This document shows positions 1-6,290 of a DNA stretch of 12,826 nucleotides, in pieces (the first letter of the stretch is position 1; each line of letters starts with the position of its first letter). The stretch is taken from assembly GCA_018818755.1 (NCBI GenBank), contig JAHIRL010000125.1:1-12826 (forward strand), written 5' to 3'. The stretch comes from Patescibacteria group bacterium (GTDB taxonomy: Bacteria; Patescibacteriota; Gracilibacteria; UBA1369; LOWO2-01-FULL-3). The translations under genes were made by a program, and so were the position numbers. The notes beneath the pieces are model-generated. The model saw nothing but the letters and a program-made list of their open reading frames with translations. It ran no database searches and was not told the origin of the DNA.

Positions 1-1583
1 AGTGTGTTGGCCGATTTTAGACCAATTTGTGCGCCTATGGCTTTGGCGGTGATGGCGTTATCTCCGGTGATTATGCGGACTTGGATACCGGCCTGGTGGG
101 CTGCTTCTATTGAGGCTCTGACGCTTTTTCGGGGTGGATCTATCATGGCGCAGAGGCCAACGAAGATTAGGTCTTCTTCGTTAAAATTGTTTGTGTAGGG
201 TTTGTAGGCCATGGCGAGGACGCGTAGGGCTTGCTCGGCGTAGTTTAGGGCATTAGTCTCGATTTCTTTTTTGTCTTTGCTTGTTAGCTTAATTGCTTTG
301 CCGTTTTTGAGTATGTGTGTACAGCGAGCGAGTATTTCCTCAAATGCACCCTTGGCAAAAATCTCTTTTTTTGTGCCGATGCTGTGTAGGGTGCTCATCA
401 TTTTTCTGTCTGAGGTGAAAACTATTTCATCGATTTTTTTATAATCTTTGGATGTGCCGCTTTTCCTTGCTAAAATTTTTAGAGCTATTTCTGTTGGATC
501 TCCCAAAATATTTTTACCCACAAATGAGTTATTGCAATTTTCACCCACCTGAATGAGTTTTTCTTGATCTTTGTTGTTAAGTTTTACTTTGTCTTTCCAA
601 CTGTATCCTTGTCCGGGGATCTCCAGTTCGCCCGTGCTGGTCCAGATTTTTTTCACTGTCATTTCGTTTAAGGTGAGGGTTCCGGTTTTATCTGAACAGA
701 TATAAGTGGTTGCTCCCAAAGTTTCCACGGAATTCATTTTGCGAACGATGGCGTTTTTGCGAGCTAGGATAGAGACGCCGATGGCTAGGGTGAGGGTTAC
801 AATTATTGGCATACCTTCGGGAATGGCTGAGACTCCCAGAGAAACTGAGATCATCAGCATTCTGATTAGTGAGATATCTCTTATTTGGCCGAGAATGAAG
901 AGAATGACAATCAACCCGAGGATTACCAGACCTACTTTTTTGCCGAGATTGTCCAGTTGAATTGTTAGTGGTGAACGGGTTTTTGTTTGTTTTGAGATAA
1001 GGCTGACGATTTTGCCAAATTCGGTATTGGCTCCTGTGCCAATTACTTTTGCTGTGGCTCTGCCGGTTACAATTATGGTTCCTTTATATAGGAGATTGTT
1101 TTCTTTTGTTGTGGATTTCTCTGAAGGAGTGCTTTCTCCGGTGAGCACAGCTTCGTCTACTTTTAGTGAAAAGGCTTCGATTATTTCCAGGTCGGCCGGA
1201 ATTTTGTCCCCTTCTCCAAGAATGACTAAATCTCCAGGTACAAGCTGGCGAATGGGTATACTTTGTTCTTCACCATTTCTTATTACGATGGCTTCTTGAA
1301 TTACCAGTTTTTTGAGAGCTTGCACAGCATTTTCGGCTTTGTATTCCTGGAAAAATCCGATTAGAGAGTTGATTACTACTATTGCAAAGATGGCTATTCC
1401 GTCCAGGGTTTCACCGAGGAAGATTGAGATTGATCCGGCGGCGATAAGGATAAGTATGAGGAATGATGTGAATTGGGAGAGGAAAATTTTGAATGCGCGA
1501 AATTCTTTTGGTGAAGGAATTTCGTTGAATCCGTATTTGAGTTGGAGGGTTTTTACTTGTGAATTAGTGAGTCCTTTTTGCAT
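1..1583 (-). CDS. P-type cation-transporting ATPase, Ca2+-ATPase-like (P2 type), truncated at window edge
   Basis: Reading leftward from the ATG at 1583-1581 gives 527 uninterrupted codons before the window ends, so the C-terminal half is off-window. Visible P-type landmarks in order: an N-terminal cation-ATPase domain (about residues 1-60), two membrane segments (about 40-80), the actuator motif TGES (148-151), M3/M4 with PEGMP (255-259), the phosphorylation motif DKTGTLT with catalytic Asp298, N-domain GDPTE (361-365) and nucleotide-site KGA (411-413), then DPPR (482-485) and TGDNAITA (506-513). The PEG(M/L)P M4 motif with E256, and VSAI just before it, is typical of SERCA/PMR1-like Ca2+ or Na+/K+ pumps and not of heavy-metal (CPC) or plant H+ pumps. 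Substrate is inferred, because the M5/M6 ligand residues, hinge GDGxND and M7-M10 are not visible. It is divergently transcribed from the pilin gene. No Shine-Dalgarno sequence precedes the ATG. Confidence 0.93.
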   Translation of the reverse strand, partial: MQKGLTNSQVKTLQLKYGFNEIPSPKEFRAFKIFLSQFTSFLILILIAAGSISIFLGETLDGIAIFAIVVINSLIGFFQEYKAENAVQALKKLVIQEAIVIRNGEEQSIPIRQLVPGDLVILGEGDKIPADLEIIEAFSLKVDEAVLTGESTPSEKSTTKENNLLYKGTIIVTGRATAKVIGTGANTEFGKIVSLISKQTKTRSPLTIQLDNLGKKVGLVILGLIVILFILGQIRDISLIRMLMISVSLGVSAIPEGMPIIVTLTLAIGVSILARKNAIVRKMNSVETLGATTYICSDKTGTLTLNEMTVKKIWTSTGELEIPGQGYSWKDKVKLNNKDQEKLIQVGENCNNSFVGKNILGDPTEIALKILARKSGTSKDYKKIDEIVFTSDRKMMSTLHSIGTKKEIFAKGAFEEILARCTHILKNGKAIKLTSKDKKEIETNALNYAEQALRVLAMAYKPYTNNFNEEDLIFVGLCAMIDPPRKSVRASIEAAHQAGIQVRIITGDNAITAKAIGAQIGLKSANT

Positions 1584-1589
1584 AAGTGA

Positions 1590-1598
1590 ATATTAGCA
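1590..1598 (-). promoter_or_regulatory. Extended -10 promoter for the ATPase, possibly giving a leaderless mRNA
   Basis: On the minus strand TGC-TAATAT (1598-1590) matches an extended -10 box and lies only 6 nt before the ATPase ATG. A transcription start about 7 nt downstream of the -10 would fall on or next to the start codon, implying a leaderless transcript. No convincing -35 is seen, as expected for extended -10 promoters. Inferred from sequence only. Confidence 0.4.
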
Positions 1599-1663
1599 AA
1601 GGGTGGGGGATTTGGGAATGCTTGAATTAAGATGGGATCGCAATGTTTGGCAAGTGCATGGAT

Positions 1664-1714
1664 TTGACAATTTGGAGGGTAAAAGGGAAAATTTGTTGGT
1701 GAAGATCTTATATT
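1664..1714 (+). promoter_or_regulatory. Candidate promoter region of the pilin gene
   Basis: A perfect -35 hexamer TTGACA (1664-1669) is followed after 17 nt by a weak -10 GAAAAT (1687-1692, 4/6). A better -10-like TATATT (1709-1714) lies closer to the gene but has no matching -35 at normal distance. Either could drive the pilin gene starting at 1730. The 146-nt divergent region 1584-1729 holds only these signals and the ATPase promoter on the other strand. Confidence 0.35.
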
Positions 1715-1729
1715 TTAACCCTTATTACT

Positions 1730-2251
1730 ATGAACAAAAGAGGTTTCACCATGATTGAGTTGATAATTGTGATTGCGATTGTGGCTGTGTTGGCTGCTGT
1801 GGCTTTTGTGGCTGTGGATCCGGCTAAGAGATTGCATGAGTCTAGGAATGCTGCAAGATTGCAAACTGTGAATGCTATTGCTGATGCTCTGGCGACTGAT
1901 TTTGTGGATAATGGTACGAGTTTGACTACTTATGTGCCAGATAATACTGCCTATATGGTAGGAAACGCTGGTTGTACTACTCCTGTGGGGGTTGTTGTTT
2001 GTGATAATGATGCAGATGGAGTTGCCGATGTTACTTTGGCTGCTGTGGCTGCTGATGTTTGTTTGGATTTGGTTGGATCAGGCGTTTTAGCTTCTTTGAG
2101 TGTTAATCCGAACATGACTTTGCCTGACGGCAATAGTGGTTATTATGTTCAAAATGATAATGGTGGTTTATATGTAGGTTCATGTACTTCTGAAATGGAG
2201 GGTGCAGGTGGAAATACAGATGCGGCACCGGCTATTATGACGGCCAGATAG
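1730..2251 (+). CDS. Type IV prepilin / pseudopilin-like protein with a Ca2+-binding-type loop
   Basis: The 173-residue protein has a class III prepilin signal: short basic leader MNKRG, then FTMIEL with the conserved Glu at mature position 5, then a hydrophobic helix to about residue 29. Cleavage by a PilD-type peptidase is expected after Gly5. The stalk continues with a DPAKRL motif and a polar helix, a layout common in pseudopilins of CPR genomes. The globular part has four cysteines (82, 91, 111, 152), possibly two disulfides, and DNDADGVAD at 92-100, which fits the DxDxDGxxD calcium-loop pattern. It probably assembles in a type IV pilus or type II secretion-like filament, but no pilus machinery genes are in view. 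It is monocistronic, divergent from a Ca2+-type pump, with a terminator just downstream. No Shine-Dalgarno precedes the ATG. Stop codon is TAG. The exact family (pilin versus GspG/H) is undecided. Confidence 0.88.
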   Translation: MNKRGFTMIELIIVIAIVAVLAAVAFVAVDPAKRLHESRNAARLQTVNAIADALATDFVDNGTSLTTYVPDNTAYMVGNAGCTTPVGVVVCDNDADGVADVTLAAVAADVCLDLVGSGVLASLSVNPNMTLPDGNSGYYVQNDNGGLYVGSCTSEMEGAGGNTDAAPAIMTAR

Positions 2252-2273
2252 TTTTAAGTTTTAAGAAAATTGG

Positions 2274-2304
2274 AAGGGCCCTGTGAAAGCGGGGTCCTTT
2301 TTTT
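2274..2304 (+). terminator. Rho-independent terminator of the pilin gene
   Basis: An 8-bp stem (2274-2281 with 2292-2299, one G-T wobble, 10-nt loop) is followed by a T-run covering 2298-2304. It lies 22 nt past the pilin stop. On the minus strand the same stem is followed by a weaker T-rich stretch (CCAATTTTCTT), so it may also stop transcripts arriving from rpsI. Confidence 0.85.
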
Positions 2305-2395
2305 GTGTTGTTGTGTCGACGCGGATTCGTTCAATTCTATCAATGGAAAATTTTTCGTTCAAGAAACCTGGATTGTGAATGAACTCAATGCAGGT
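2305..2395. other. Convergent intergenic spacer without a recognised gene
   Basis: Between the terminator and the hairpin row I see no gene. The only structure is a 9-nt direct repeat TTCGTTCAA at 2326-2334 and 2354-2362. A plus-strand open frame at 2270-2509 crosses it but starts inside the terminator and has no protein-like features. Confidence 0.5.
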
Positions 2396-2413
2396 AAACT
2401 CGCAAGCGAGTTT
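2396..2413. repeat. Perfect hairpin, member of the row downstream of rpsI
   Basis: AAACTCGC (2396-2403) and GCGAGTTT (2406-2413) are perfect 8-nt reverse complements separated by AA. The core CTCGC/GCGAG recurs in the neighbouring hairpins. Confidence 0.7.
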
Positions 2414-2422
2414 GGGATAAAG

Positions 2423-2442
2423 ATATTCGCAGTCGCGAATGT
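2423..2442. repeat. Hairpin, member of the row downstream of rpsI
   Basis: ATTCGC (2425-2430) pairs perfectly with GCGAAT (2435-2440) around the loop AGTC. Two further pairs (one T-G wobble) extend it to 8 bp at 2423-2442. Confidence 0.65.
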
Positions 2443-2444
2443 TG

Positions 2445-2472
2445 CGCTCGCAGAATTTCCTATGTGCGAGCG
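2445..2472. repeat. Perfect 8-bp hairpin, distal stem of the rpsI stop-codon element
   Basis: CGCTCGCA (2445-2452) and TGCGAGCG (2465-2472) are perfect reverse complements around a 12-nt loop. On the minus strand it follows the stop-codon hairpin directly. The other copy of that element (11976-12018) also carries a second stem ending in GCGAGCG. Confidence 0.7.
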
Positions 2473-2473
2473 G

Positions 2474-2498
2474 GAGCCTTCACTTCGTTGTGGCTCTA
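2474..2498 (-). repeat. Stop-codon hairpin element, copy A (rpsI 3' end)
   Basis: The stem 2474-2478/2492-2496 (GAGCC/GGCTC) encloses a 13-nt loop. Read on the minus strand, its 5' arm begins at the G of the TAG stop codon of rpsI (2498-2496). The surrounding 36 nt (2465-2500) align without gaps to 11985-12020 at the 3' end of rpsN, 25/36 identical by hand count. The stop codon sits at the same position in both, and two stem pairs differ in a compensatory way. Function unknown; candidates are a 3'-end processing or stability hairpin, an attenuator, or a REP-like mobile repeat. Confidence 0.6.
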
Positions 2499-2948
2499 AC
2501 GCTTGCTGAACTGTGGTGCTTTTCGCGCTCTCTTGAGACCGAATTTTTTGCGTTCTTTTGTTCGAGAGTCGCGGGTTAGCATTCCGGCGCTTTTTAGGCT
2601 TGGTTTGTTGAGGGGATCAATATCCAAAAGACCTTTGGCAATTGCGTGACGCATTGCTTCGGCTTGAGAGCTGATTCCTCCACCTTGAACGCGGAGAGTG
2701 ATGTCATACTTGTCTGCGACACCAAGTTGCTTTAGAGGAGATTTAATAACGCCGATTAAGCTTTTTACACTAACATATTCGCTAATCGGTTTGTTGTTTA
2801 CAGTAATTACGCCCTTTCCTTTGTAAAGACGGGCAGTTGCGATAGAAGTTTTTCTCTTTCCGTGGGCATAGTTATATTTACCACCTGGTGTGGCAATTTC
2901 AACTTTTTCTTTTTTCTTTGCTTTGGTGTCGTCTTTTTTTGTTGGCAT
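2496..2948 (-). CDS. rpsI: 30S ribosomal protein S9 (uS9)
   Basis: At 150 residues it is about 20 longer than E. coli S9. The excess is a Lys-rich N-terminal extension (roughly residues 1-27) ahead of the conserved YAHGKRKTSIATARL segment. The central GGGISSQAEAMRHAIAKGL and the C-terminus ending in QFSKR are diagnostic; the basic tail reaches the P-site tRNA in known ribosomes. It starts 14 nt after rplM, the usual rplM-rpsI pair, and is the last gene of the cluster. Stop is TAG, embedded in a hairpin element, whereas most neighbours end in TAA. No Shine-Dalgarno precedes the start. Confidence 0.97.
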   Translation of the reverse strand: MPTKKDDTKAKKKEKVEIATPGGKYNYAHGKRKTSIATARLYKGKGVITVNNKPISEYVSVKSLIGVIKSPLKQLGVADKYDITLRVQGGGISSQAEAMRHAIAKGLLDIDPLNKPSLKSAGMLTRDSRTKERKKFGLKRARKAPQFSKR

Positions 2949-2962
2949 TATTATTTAGATTA

Positions 2963-3391
2963 TTAGACTTCTAATGGTTTTGGTGTTTGTGCTGTATGAG
3001 GATGCTCTTCCCCTGCATAGAGGTGGAGCTTTTTCATAAAAACACTTCTAAGTTTGTTTTTTGGCAACATTCCGGAGATAGCCAATTCGAGAACTTTTGT
3101 TGGCTTTCTTTCCATCAATTTTGCTGCTGTTTCTTCTCTATAACCACTTGGATAACCTGAGTGTCTTGCGTACATTTTTTTATTCATCTTTCCTCCTGTC
3201 ATTTGAATTTTGTCTGCGTTGATGATTATGATGTAATCTCCGCAGTCCATGTGGGGAGTGAAGGTTGGTCGATCTTTTCCTCTTAGCTTATCTGCTACAA
3301 CTGTAGCGATTTTTCCAAGGACTTTATCTTTGGCATCAATTAGATACCAGTTCCTTTCGATTTCTTCTGCTTTTGGTGTGTGGGTTTTCAT
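2963..3391 (-). CDS. rplM: 50S ribosomal protein L13 (uL13)
   Basis: An early-assembly protein of the large subunit. I chose the ATG at 3391, giving 142 residues, the same length as E. coli L13, and an N-terminus MKTHTPKAEEIERNWYLIDA that fits the family. An in-frame ATG at 3424 would add 11 residues and overlap rplQ by 32 nt, which is unlikely. With the chosen start the gene lies 1 nt after the rplQ stop, suggesting translational coupling. Family motifs include LGKIATVVADKLRGKD, GDYIIIINADKI, and HSGYPSGYR. It is followed by rpsI as in most bacteria. Confidence 0.97.
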   Translation of the reverse strand: MKTHTPKAEEIERNWYLIDAKDKVLGKIATVVADKLRGKDRPTFTPHMDCGDYIIIINADKIQMTGGKMNKKMYARHSGYPSGYREETAAKLMERKPTKVLELAISGMLPKNKLRSVFMKKLHLYAGEEHPHTAQTPKPLEV

Positions 3392-3392
3392 T

Positions 3393-3746
3393 TTAAACAA
3401 GTTCAAGTTGTACCATAGGTGCATTGTCGCCAGAGCGATTGCCCAGGTGAGTTGCTCTTAGGAATCCGGATGTTCGGTCTTTATATCTATCCTTTAGGAC
3501 TTCTAATAGTTTTCTAGAGCTGTTTTCGTGTTGAAGTAATCTGTCGAATTCTCGGATTGCACCGCGAAGATCTTTCTTCTTGGCAATGCTGATTAGCCTC
3601 TCAACGAAAGGTTTTACCGCTTTTGCTTTGGCTTGTGTAGTCTTAATTTTTTCGTAGATAATTACGGACATAGCCAGATTTCGCATAATTGCGGTGGTGT
3701 GGTCTTTATCTGATCCTAGTTTTACTTTCTTTACTTTGTGTCTCAT
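3393..3746 (-). CDS. rplQ: 50S ribosomal protein L17 (bL17)
   Basis: 117 residues, close to bacterial L17 without the E. coli C-terminal tail. It opens with MRHKVKKVKLGSDKDHTTAI and continues into RNLAMSVIIYEKIKTTQAKA, the characteristic family N-terminus. It lies near the peptide exit tunnel in known ribosomes. It follows rpoA by 37 nt, the standard alpha-operon position, and is followed 1 nt later by rplM. No Shine-Dalgarno sequence in the gap. Confidence 0.96.
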   Translation of the reverse strand: MRHKVKKVKLGSDKDHTTAIMRNLAMSVIIYEKIKTTQAKAKAVKPFVERLISIAKKKDLRGAIREFDRLLQHENSSRKLLEVLKDRYKDRTSGFLRATHLGNRSGDNAPMVQLELV

Positions 3747-3783
3747 GATGTTTTAATTTTGGGTCGTTATTCTATTTGATTTT

Positions 3784-4758
3784 TTAGTCTTCTGCAAGAG
3801 AATATCCTTTTTTCTCCAGGGCGTCTTTTACTTCATTTAAAGCCTTTTTCCCGAATCCTCTCAAATTTGACAGTTTGCTCTCTGTGCATTTTGAAAGTTG
3901 TTCGATAGATCCAATGCCGCCATTGATGAGGGCATTTAGGGTTCTTGGTGAGAATCCAAGGATTTCGATTGGCGTATATGATTCTTGTGCAGGTTTGCTG
4001 GAGGCTTCTTCCTCTTCTTTTTCAATGATTGATTTAATGTCTGACATGTATTCTTCCTCAACCATGATGTTTTCGATGTTGAAAAGGTTGAAGTATGATT
4101 GAAGGACATTTGAAGCAAATTTTAGAGCTTCTTCCGGTTCGATTGCTCCGTTTGTTTCGATCTCTAGGATTAGTTTGTCCAGATTTGTCATTTGTCCTAC
4201 ACGAGTGGCTTCCACATCGTAGCGAACTTTCTTTACAGGGGCGAACATTGAATCTAGGACGATCATCTTTGCGTCTGTTTCTTTTCTTTGGTTAAGTGCC
4301 GCTGGAACATATCCAACGCCTTTTTCTACGCGCATTTCTATCTTTAGGCTTGCACCTTTTTCTAGGGTTGCAATGTGTAGATCCGGATTAAGGATCTCGA
4401 CTTCTGCAGGACATTTAATGTCTTTTGCGGTAACTTTCCCAGCTTTGTTGGCTTCTAGCGTAATTGTAGAAATGCCTGCTGTGCTTTTCTTGAGGTTGAG
4501 CATTTTTAGGTTCAGCGTAATATCTAGTACGCTTTCGGTAACCCCCTTTACAGTTGAGTATTCGTGATTTACACCGTCAATCTTGATACCGGTGACACAT
4601 GATCCGGGAAGTGAGGAGAGTAGAACCCTTCTTAATGCGTTTCCAAGCGTTACCCCATATCCTGTAGGTAGGGGACCCATTGTAAAAACGACATGGAATT
4701 TCCCAGTTTTGTCGGTTTTGATCTTTGGGATACCTATTTCTTCTTGGATTTGATGCAT
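3784..4758 (-). CDS. rpoA: DNA-directed RNA polymerase alpha subunit
   Basis: At 324 residues it is a complete alpha subunit. The N-terminal domain (about 1-235) drives dimerisation and beta/beta' assembly and shows GYGVTLGNALRRVLLSSLPG (33-52). An acidic linker EKEEEEASSKP (246-256) joins the C-terminal domain (about 260-320), whose helix-hairpin-helix NLRGFGKKALNEVKDAL is clear. In the DNA-contact helix, R272 and N275 align with E. coli R265 and N268, while the E. coli K271 position is Ile278. UP-element recognition is therefore plausible but possibly altered (inference). It lies 37 nt after rpsD and 37 nt before rplQ. The start is the only good ATG and lacks a Shine-Dalgarno. Confidence 0.98.
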   Translation of the reverse strand: MHQIQEEIGIPKIKTDKTGKFHVVFTMGPLPTGYGVTLGNALRRVLLSSLPGSCVTGIKIDGVNHEYSTVKGVTESVLDITLNLKMLNLKKSTAGISTITLEANKAGKVTAKDIKCPAEVEILNPDLHIATLEKGASLKIEMRVEKGVGYVPAALNQRKETDAKMIVLDSMFAPVKKVRYDVEATRVGQMTNLDKLILEIETNGAIEPEEALKFASNVLQSYFNLFNIENIMVEEEYMSDIKSIIEKEEEEASSKPAQESYTPIEILGFSPRTLNALINGGIGSIEQLSKCTESKLSNLRGFGKKALNEVKDALEKKGYSLAED

Positions 4759-4795
4759 TTGAAAATATTTTAGGTAGTAAAAAAAATGAAGCTAA

Positions 4796-5422
4796 TTATT
4801 TTGAATATAGCTCAACAATAAGCTGACTTTCAATTCCTTGTTGGGTATCTTCCTTGGTCGGGAGGGAAAGGACTTCAGCGATTGGCTTCTTGAGGTCAAC
4901 TTTTAGCCATTTTGGGGAAGTATCTTTTTTCTTTGCCAGATTTTCAAAAAGTTTGCTTGTTTTGGCTCTTTCAACAATTTCGATTTTGCTACCTTCTTTG
5001 ACCAGAATAGAAGGTGTTTTAACTTTTCGTCCATTAACTTTTATTAGCCCGTGGCTGATGGCTTGTCTTGCTTGACTACGGGAATCGGAGAAACCTGCTC
5101 GATAAATAGTATTATCAAGGCGGCTTTCAAGGATTTGTAATAGCAAATCACCGGTAACTCCGGATTTTTTGTCTGCCATTTCGTAGTATTTTCTAAATTG
5201 TTTTTCTGCAATTGCGAAGATTCTTTTGGCTTTCTGCTTTTCACGCAGTTGCTTTGAATATTCAGATTTTTGTCCAAAGGATCTTTTGTTTCCGTGAGCT
5301 CCCGGTGGGTAGTTCTTTTTTAGCATTGCACATTTTGGAGTTTCACATCTTTTACCTTTGAGGAAAAGTTTCTCTCCTTCGCGCCTACATAATTTACAAA
5401 CCGGTCCTGTGTATCTAGCCAT
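4796..5422 (-). CDS. rpsD: 30S ribosomal protein S4 (uS4), zinc-binding form
   Basis: I chose the ATG at 5422, giving 208 residues (E. coli 206) with the family N-terminus MARYTGPVCKLCRREGEKL. An in-frame ATG at 5464 would add 14 residues and overlap rpsK. The N-terminal domain keeps four cysteines (CxxC at 9-12, then C26 and C31), the zinc-binding C+ form. The S4 RNA-binding domain begins near SRLDNTIYRAGFSDSRSQAR. S4 initiates 16S assembly and in E. coli represses the alpha operon by binding the rpsM leader. Here rpsD is in the same run (rpsM-rpsK-rpsD-rpoA), starts 11 nt after rpsK, and a structured leader precedes rpsM, so similar feedback is possible. Confidence 0.97.
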   Translation of the reverse strand: MARYTGPVCKLCRREGEKLFLKGKRCETPKCAMLKKNYPPGAHGNKRSFGQKSEYSKQLREKQKAKRIFAIAEKQFRKYYEMADKKSGVTGDLLLQILESRLDNTIYRAGFSDSRSQARQAISHGLIKVNGRKVKTPSILVKEGSKIEIVERAKTSKLFENLAKKKDTSPKWLKVDLKKPIAEVLSLPTKEDTQQGIESQLIVELYSK

Positions 5423-5433
5423 AATGGTATTTA

Positions 5434-5832
5434 TTAATTTCTTCGTGGTTTTTTCTTGCGACATCCGTTGTGGGGAACACCGGTAATGTCGTTGATGCTG
5501 ATAATCTCGATTCCGGAGGAAACTAAGCCTCGAATGGCTTGTTCTCTACCTGGACCAACACCTTTTACATAGATATGCGCTCTTTCAAAACCAAATACTT
5601 TGGCTTTTTCGGCGGCACTTTCGGCGGCTACCTGTGCGGCATATGGAGTAGACTTTCTTGCGCCTTTGAATCCGCTTGATCCTGCGCTTCCCCAAGCTAC
5701 AACATCGCCGTTAGGTTCTGCGAGAGTAATAATAGTGTTGTTGAATGATGCGTGGACATATGCGTTTCCTTCGCTAATACTTCTTCTTTTAGATTTTGCT
5801 TTCTTTGTTGTGGTTTTTTTCTTATCTGCCAT
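5434..5832 (-). CDS. rpsK: 30S ribosomal protein S11 (uS11)
   Basis: 132 residues against 129 in E. coli. A Lys/Thr-rich N-terminal stretch (residues 4-17) precedes the conserved AYVHASFNNTIITLAEPNGD. Further signatures are WGSAGSSGFKGARKSTPYAA, VKGVGPGREQAIRGL, and the C-terminal DITGVPHNGCRKKKPRR. S11 forms part of the platform around the mRNA exit. It starts 9 nt after rpsM and ends 11 nt before rpsD, in the standard alpha-operon order. Confidence 0.97.
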   Translation of the reverse strand: MADKKKTTTKKAKSKRRSISEGNAYVHASFNNTIITLAEPNGDVVAWGSAGSSGFKGARKSTPYAAQVAAESAAEKAKVFGFERAHIYVKGVGPGREQAIRGLVSSGIEIISINDITGVPHNGCRKKKPRRN

Positions 5833-5841
5833 TATAAATTG

Positions 5842-6216
5842 TTATTTAGCTGCTATTTTTTTATTGGCTACTGTTTTCTTTTTACCTTTTCTGGTTCTGG
5901 TGTTTTGTTTTGTTCTTTGTCCACGAACCGGAAGGCCTCTTTTGTGGCGAAATCCTCTGTACGATCCGATTTCCTGCAATCTCTTGATGTCTAATGTGAT
6001 TTTTCTTTTTAAATCTCCTTCGTGGGCGATTGCCCCAACAAGTTCACGCAGTAGTTCAATCTCGTTTTCTTTTAGATCTTTTACTTTTGTGTCTTTGTTC
6101 AGGTTTGCGTTTTCGAGAATTTGAGCACTTTTTTTCCTACCAATTCCAAATATGGAGGTTAGTGCAGCTTCTATTCTTTTGTCTTTTGGGAGGTTTACTC
6201 CTGCGATACGAGCCAT
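5842..6216 (-). CDS. rpsM: 30S ribosomal protein S13 (uS13)
   Basis: 124 residues (E. coli 118) with the family start MARIAGVNLPKDKRIE, the helix-turn-helix-like FGIGRKKSAQIL, and the basic tail RHKRGLPVRGQRTKQNTRTR. S13 sits in the head of the small subunit and contacts P-site tRNA. It heads the rpsM-rpsK-rpsD-rpoA-rplQ segment and is preceded by a 74-nt gap with strong alternative stems, the same place where the E. coli alpha operon carries its S4-controlled switch. No Shine-Dalgarno: the start is preceded by AACAAAGCATA. Confidence 0.97.
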   Translation of the reverse strand: MARIAGVNLPKDKRIEAALTSIFGIGRKKSAQILENANLNKDTKVKDLKENEIELLRELVGAIAHEGDLKRKITLDIKRLQEIGSYRGFRHKRGLPVRGQRTKQNTRTRKGKKKTVANKKIAAK

Positions 6217-6245
6217 TATGCTTTGTTTAAGTATTTAACTTCTAA

Positions 6246-6289
6246 GTAGTCAGTACTCTTTGGGGGGGTAGAATACTGACTACCCAAAA
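6246..6289 (-). promoter_or_regulatory. Mutually exclusive RNA stems in the rpsM leader (candidate ribosomal-protein-responsive switch)
   Basis: Three minus-strand pairings compete in the 74-nt rpmJ-rpsM gap. Stem B is a perfect 10-bp GTAGTCAGTA/TACTGACTAC (6246-6255 with 6274-6283, 18-nt loop). Stem A is a perfect 6-bp GGGTAG/CTACCC (6280-6285 with 6266-6271, 8-nt loop) and shares 6280-6283 with B, so they cannot coexist. Stem C pairs TTTTGGG with CCCAAAG (6283-6289 with 6258-6264), crossing B in a pseudoknot-like way, although connecting loops look too short for all pairs at once. The position matches the E. coli alpha-operon leader bound by S4; I see no clear primary-sequence match to it. 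Confidence 0.55.
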
Positions 6290-6290
6290 G

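Noticed and set aside
706..1596. Three plus-strand open frames (706-960, 1012-1299, 1312-1596)
   Set aside because: All are antisense to the P-type ATPase, which shows continuous conserved motifs on the minus strand.
2326..2362. 9-nt direct repeat TTCGTTCAA as an operator or attachment site
   Set aside because: It is short, lies past the terminator and away from any start, with no integrase or flanking structure in view.
2270..2509. Plus-strand 79-residue open frame after the pilin gene
   Set aside because: It starts inside the terminator stem, runs through hairpins and antisense to the end of rpsI, and its translation has no protein-like pattern.
3392..3424. Longer L13 start at 3424
   Set aside because: It adds 11 non-family residues and overlaps rplQ by 32 nt, while the start at 3391 gives the typical length and N-terminus.
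5423..5464. Longer S4 start at 5464
   Set aside because: It adds 14 residues, overlaps rpsK, and the family N-terminus MARYTGP begins at 5422.
5600..6124. 174-residue hydrophobic plus-strand open frame
   Set aside because: It is antisense to rpsK and rpsM; the apparent hydrophobicity comes from complementing Lys/Arg-rich codons.
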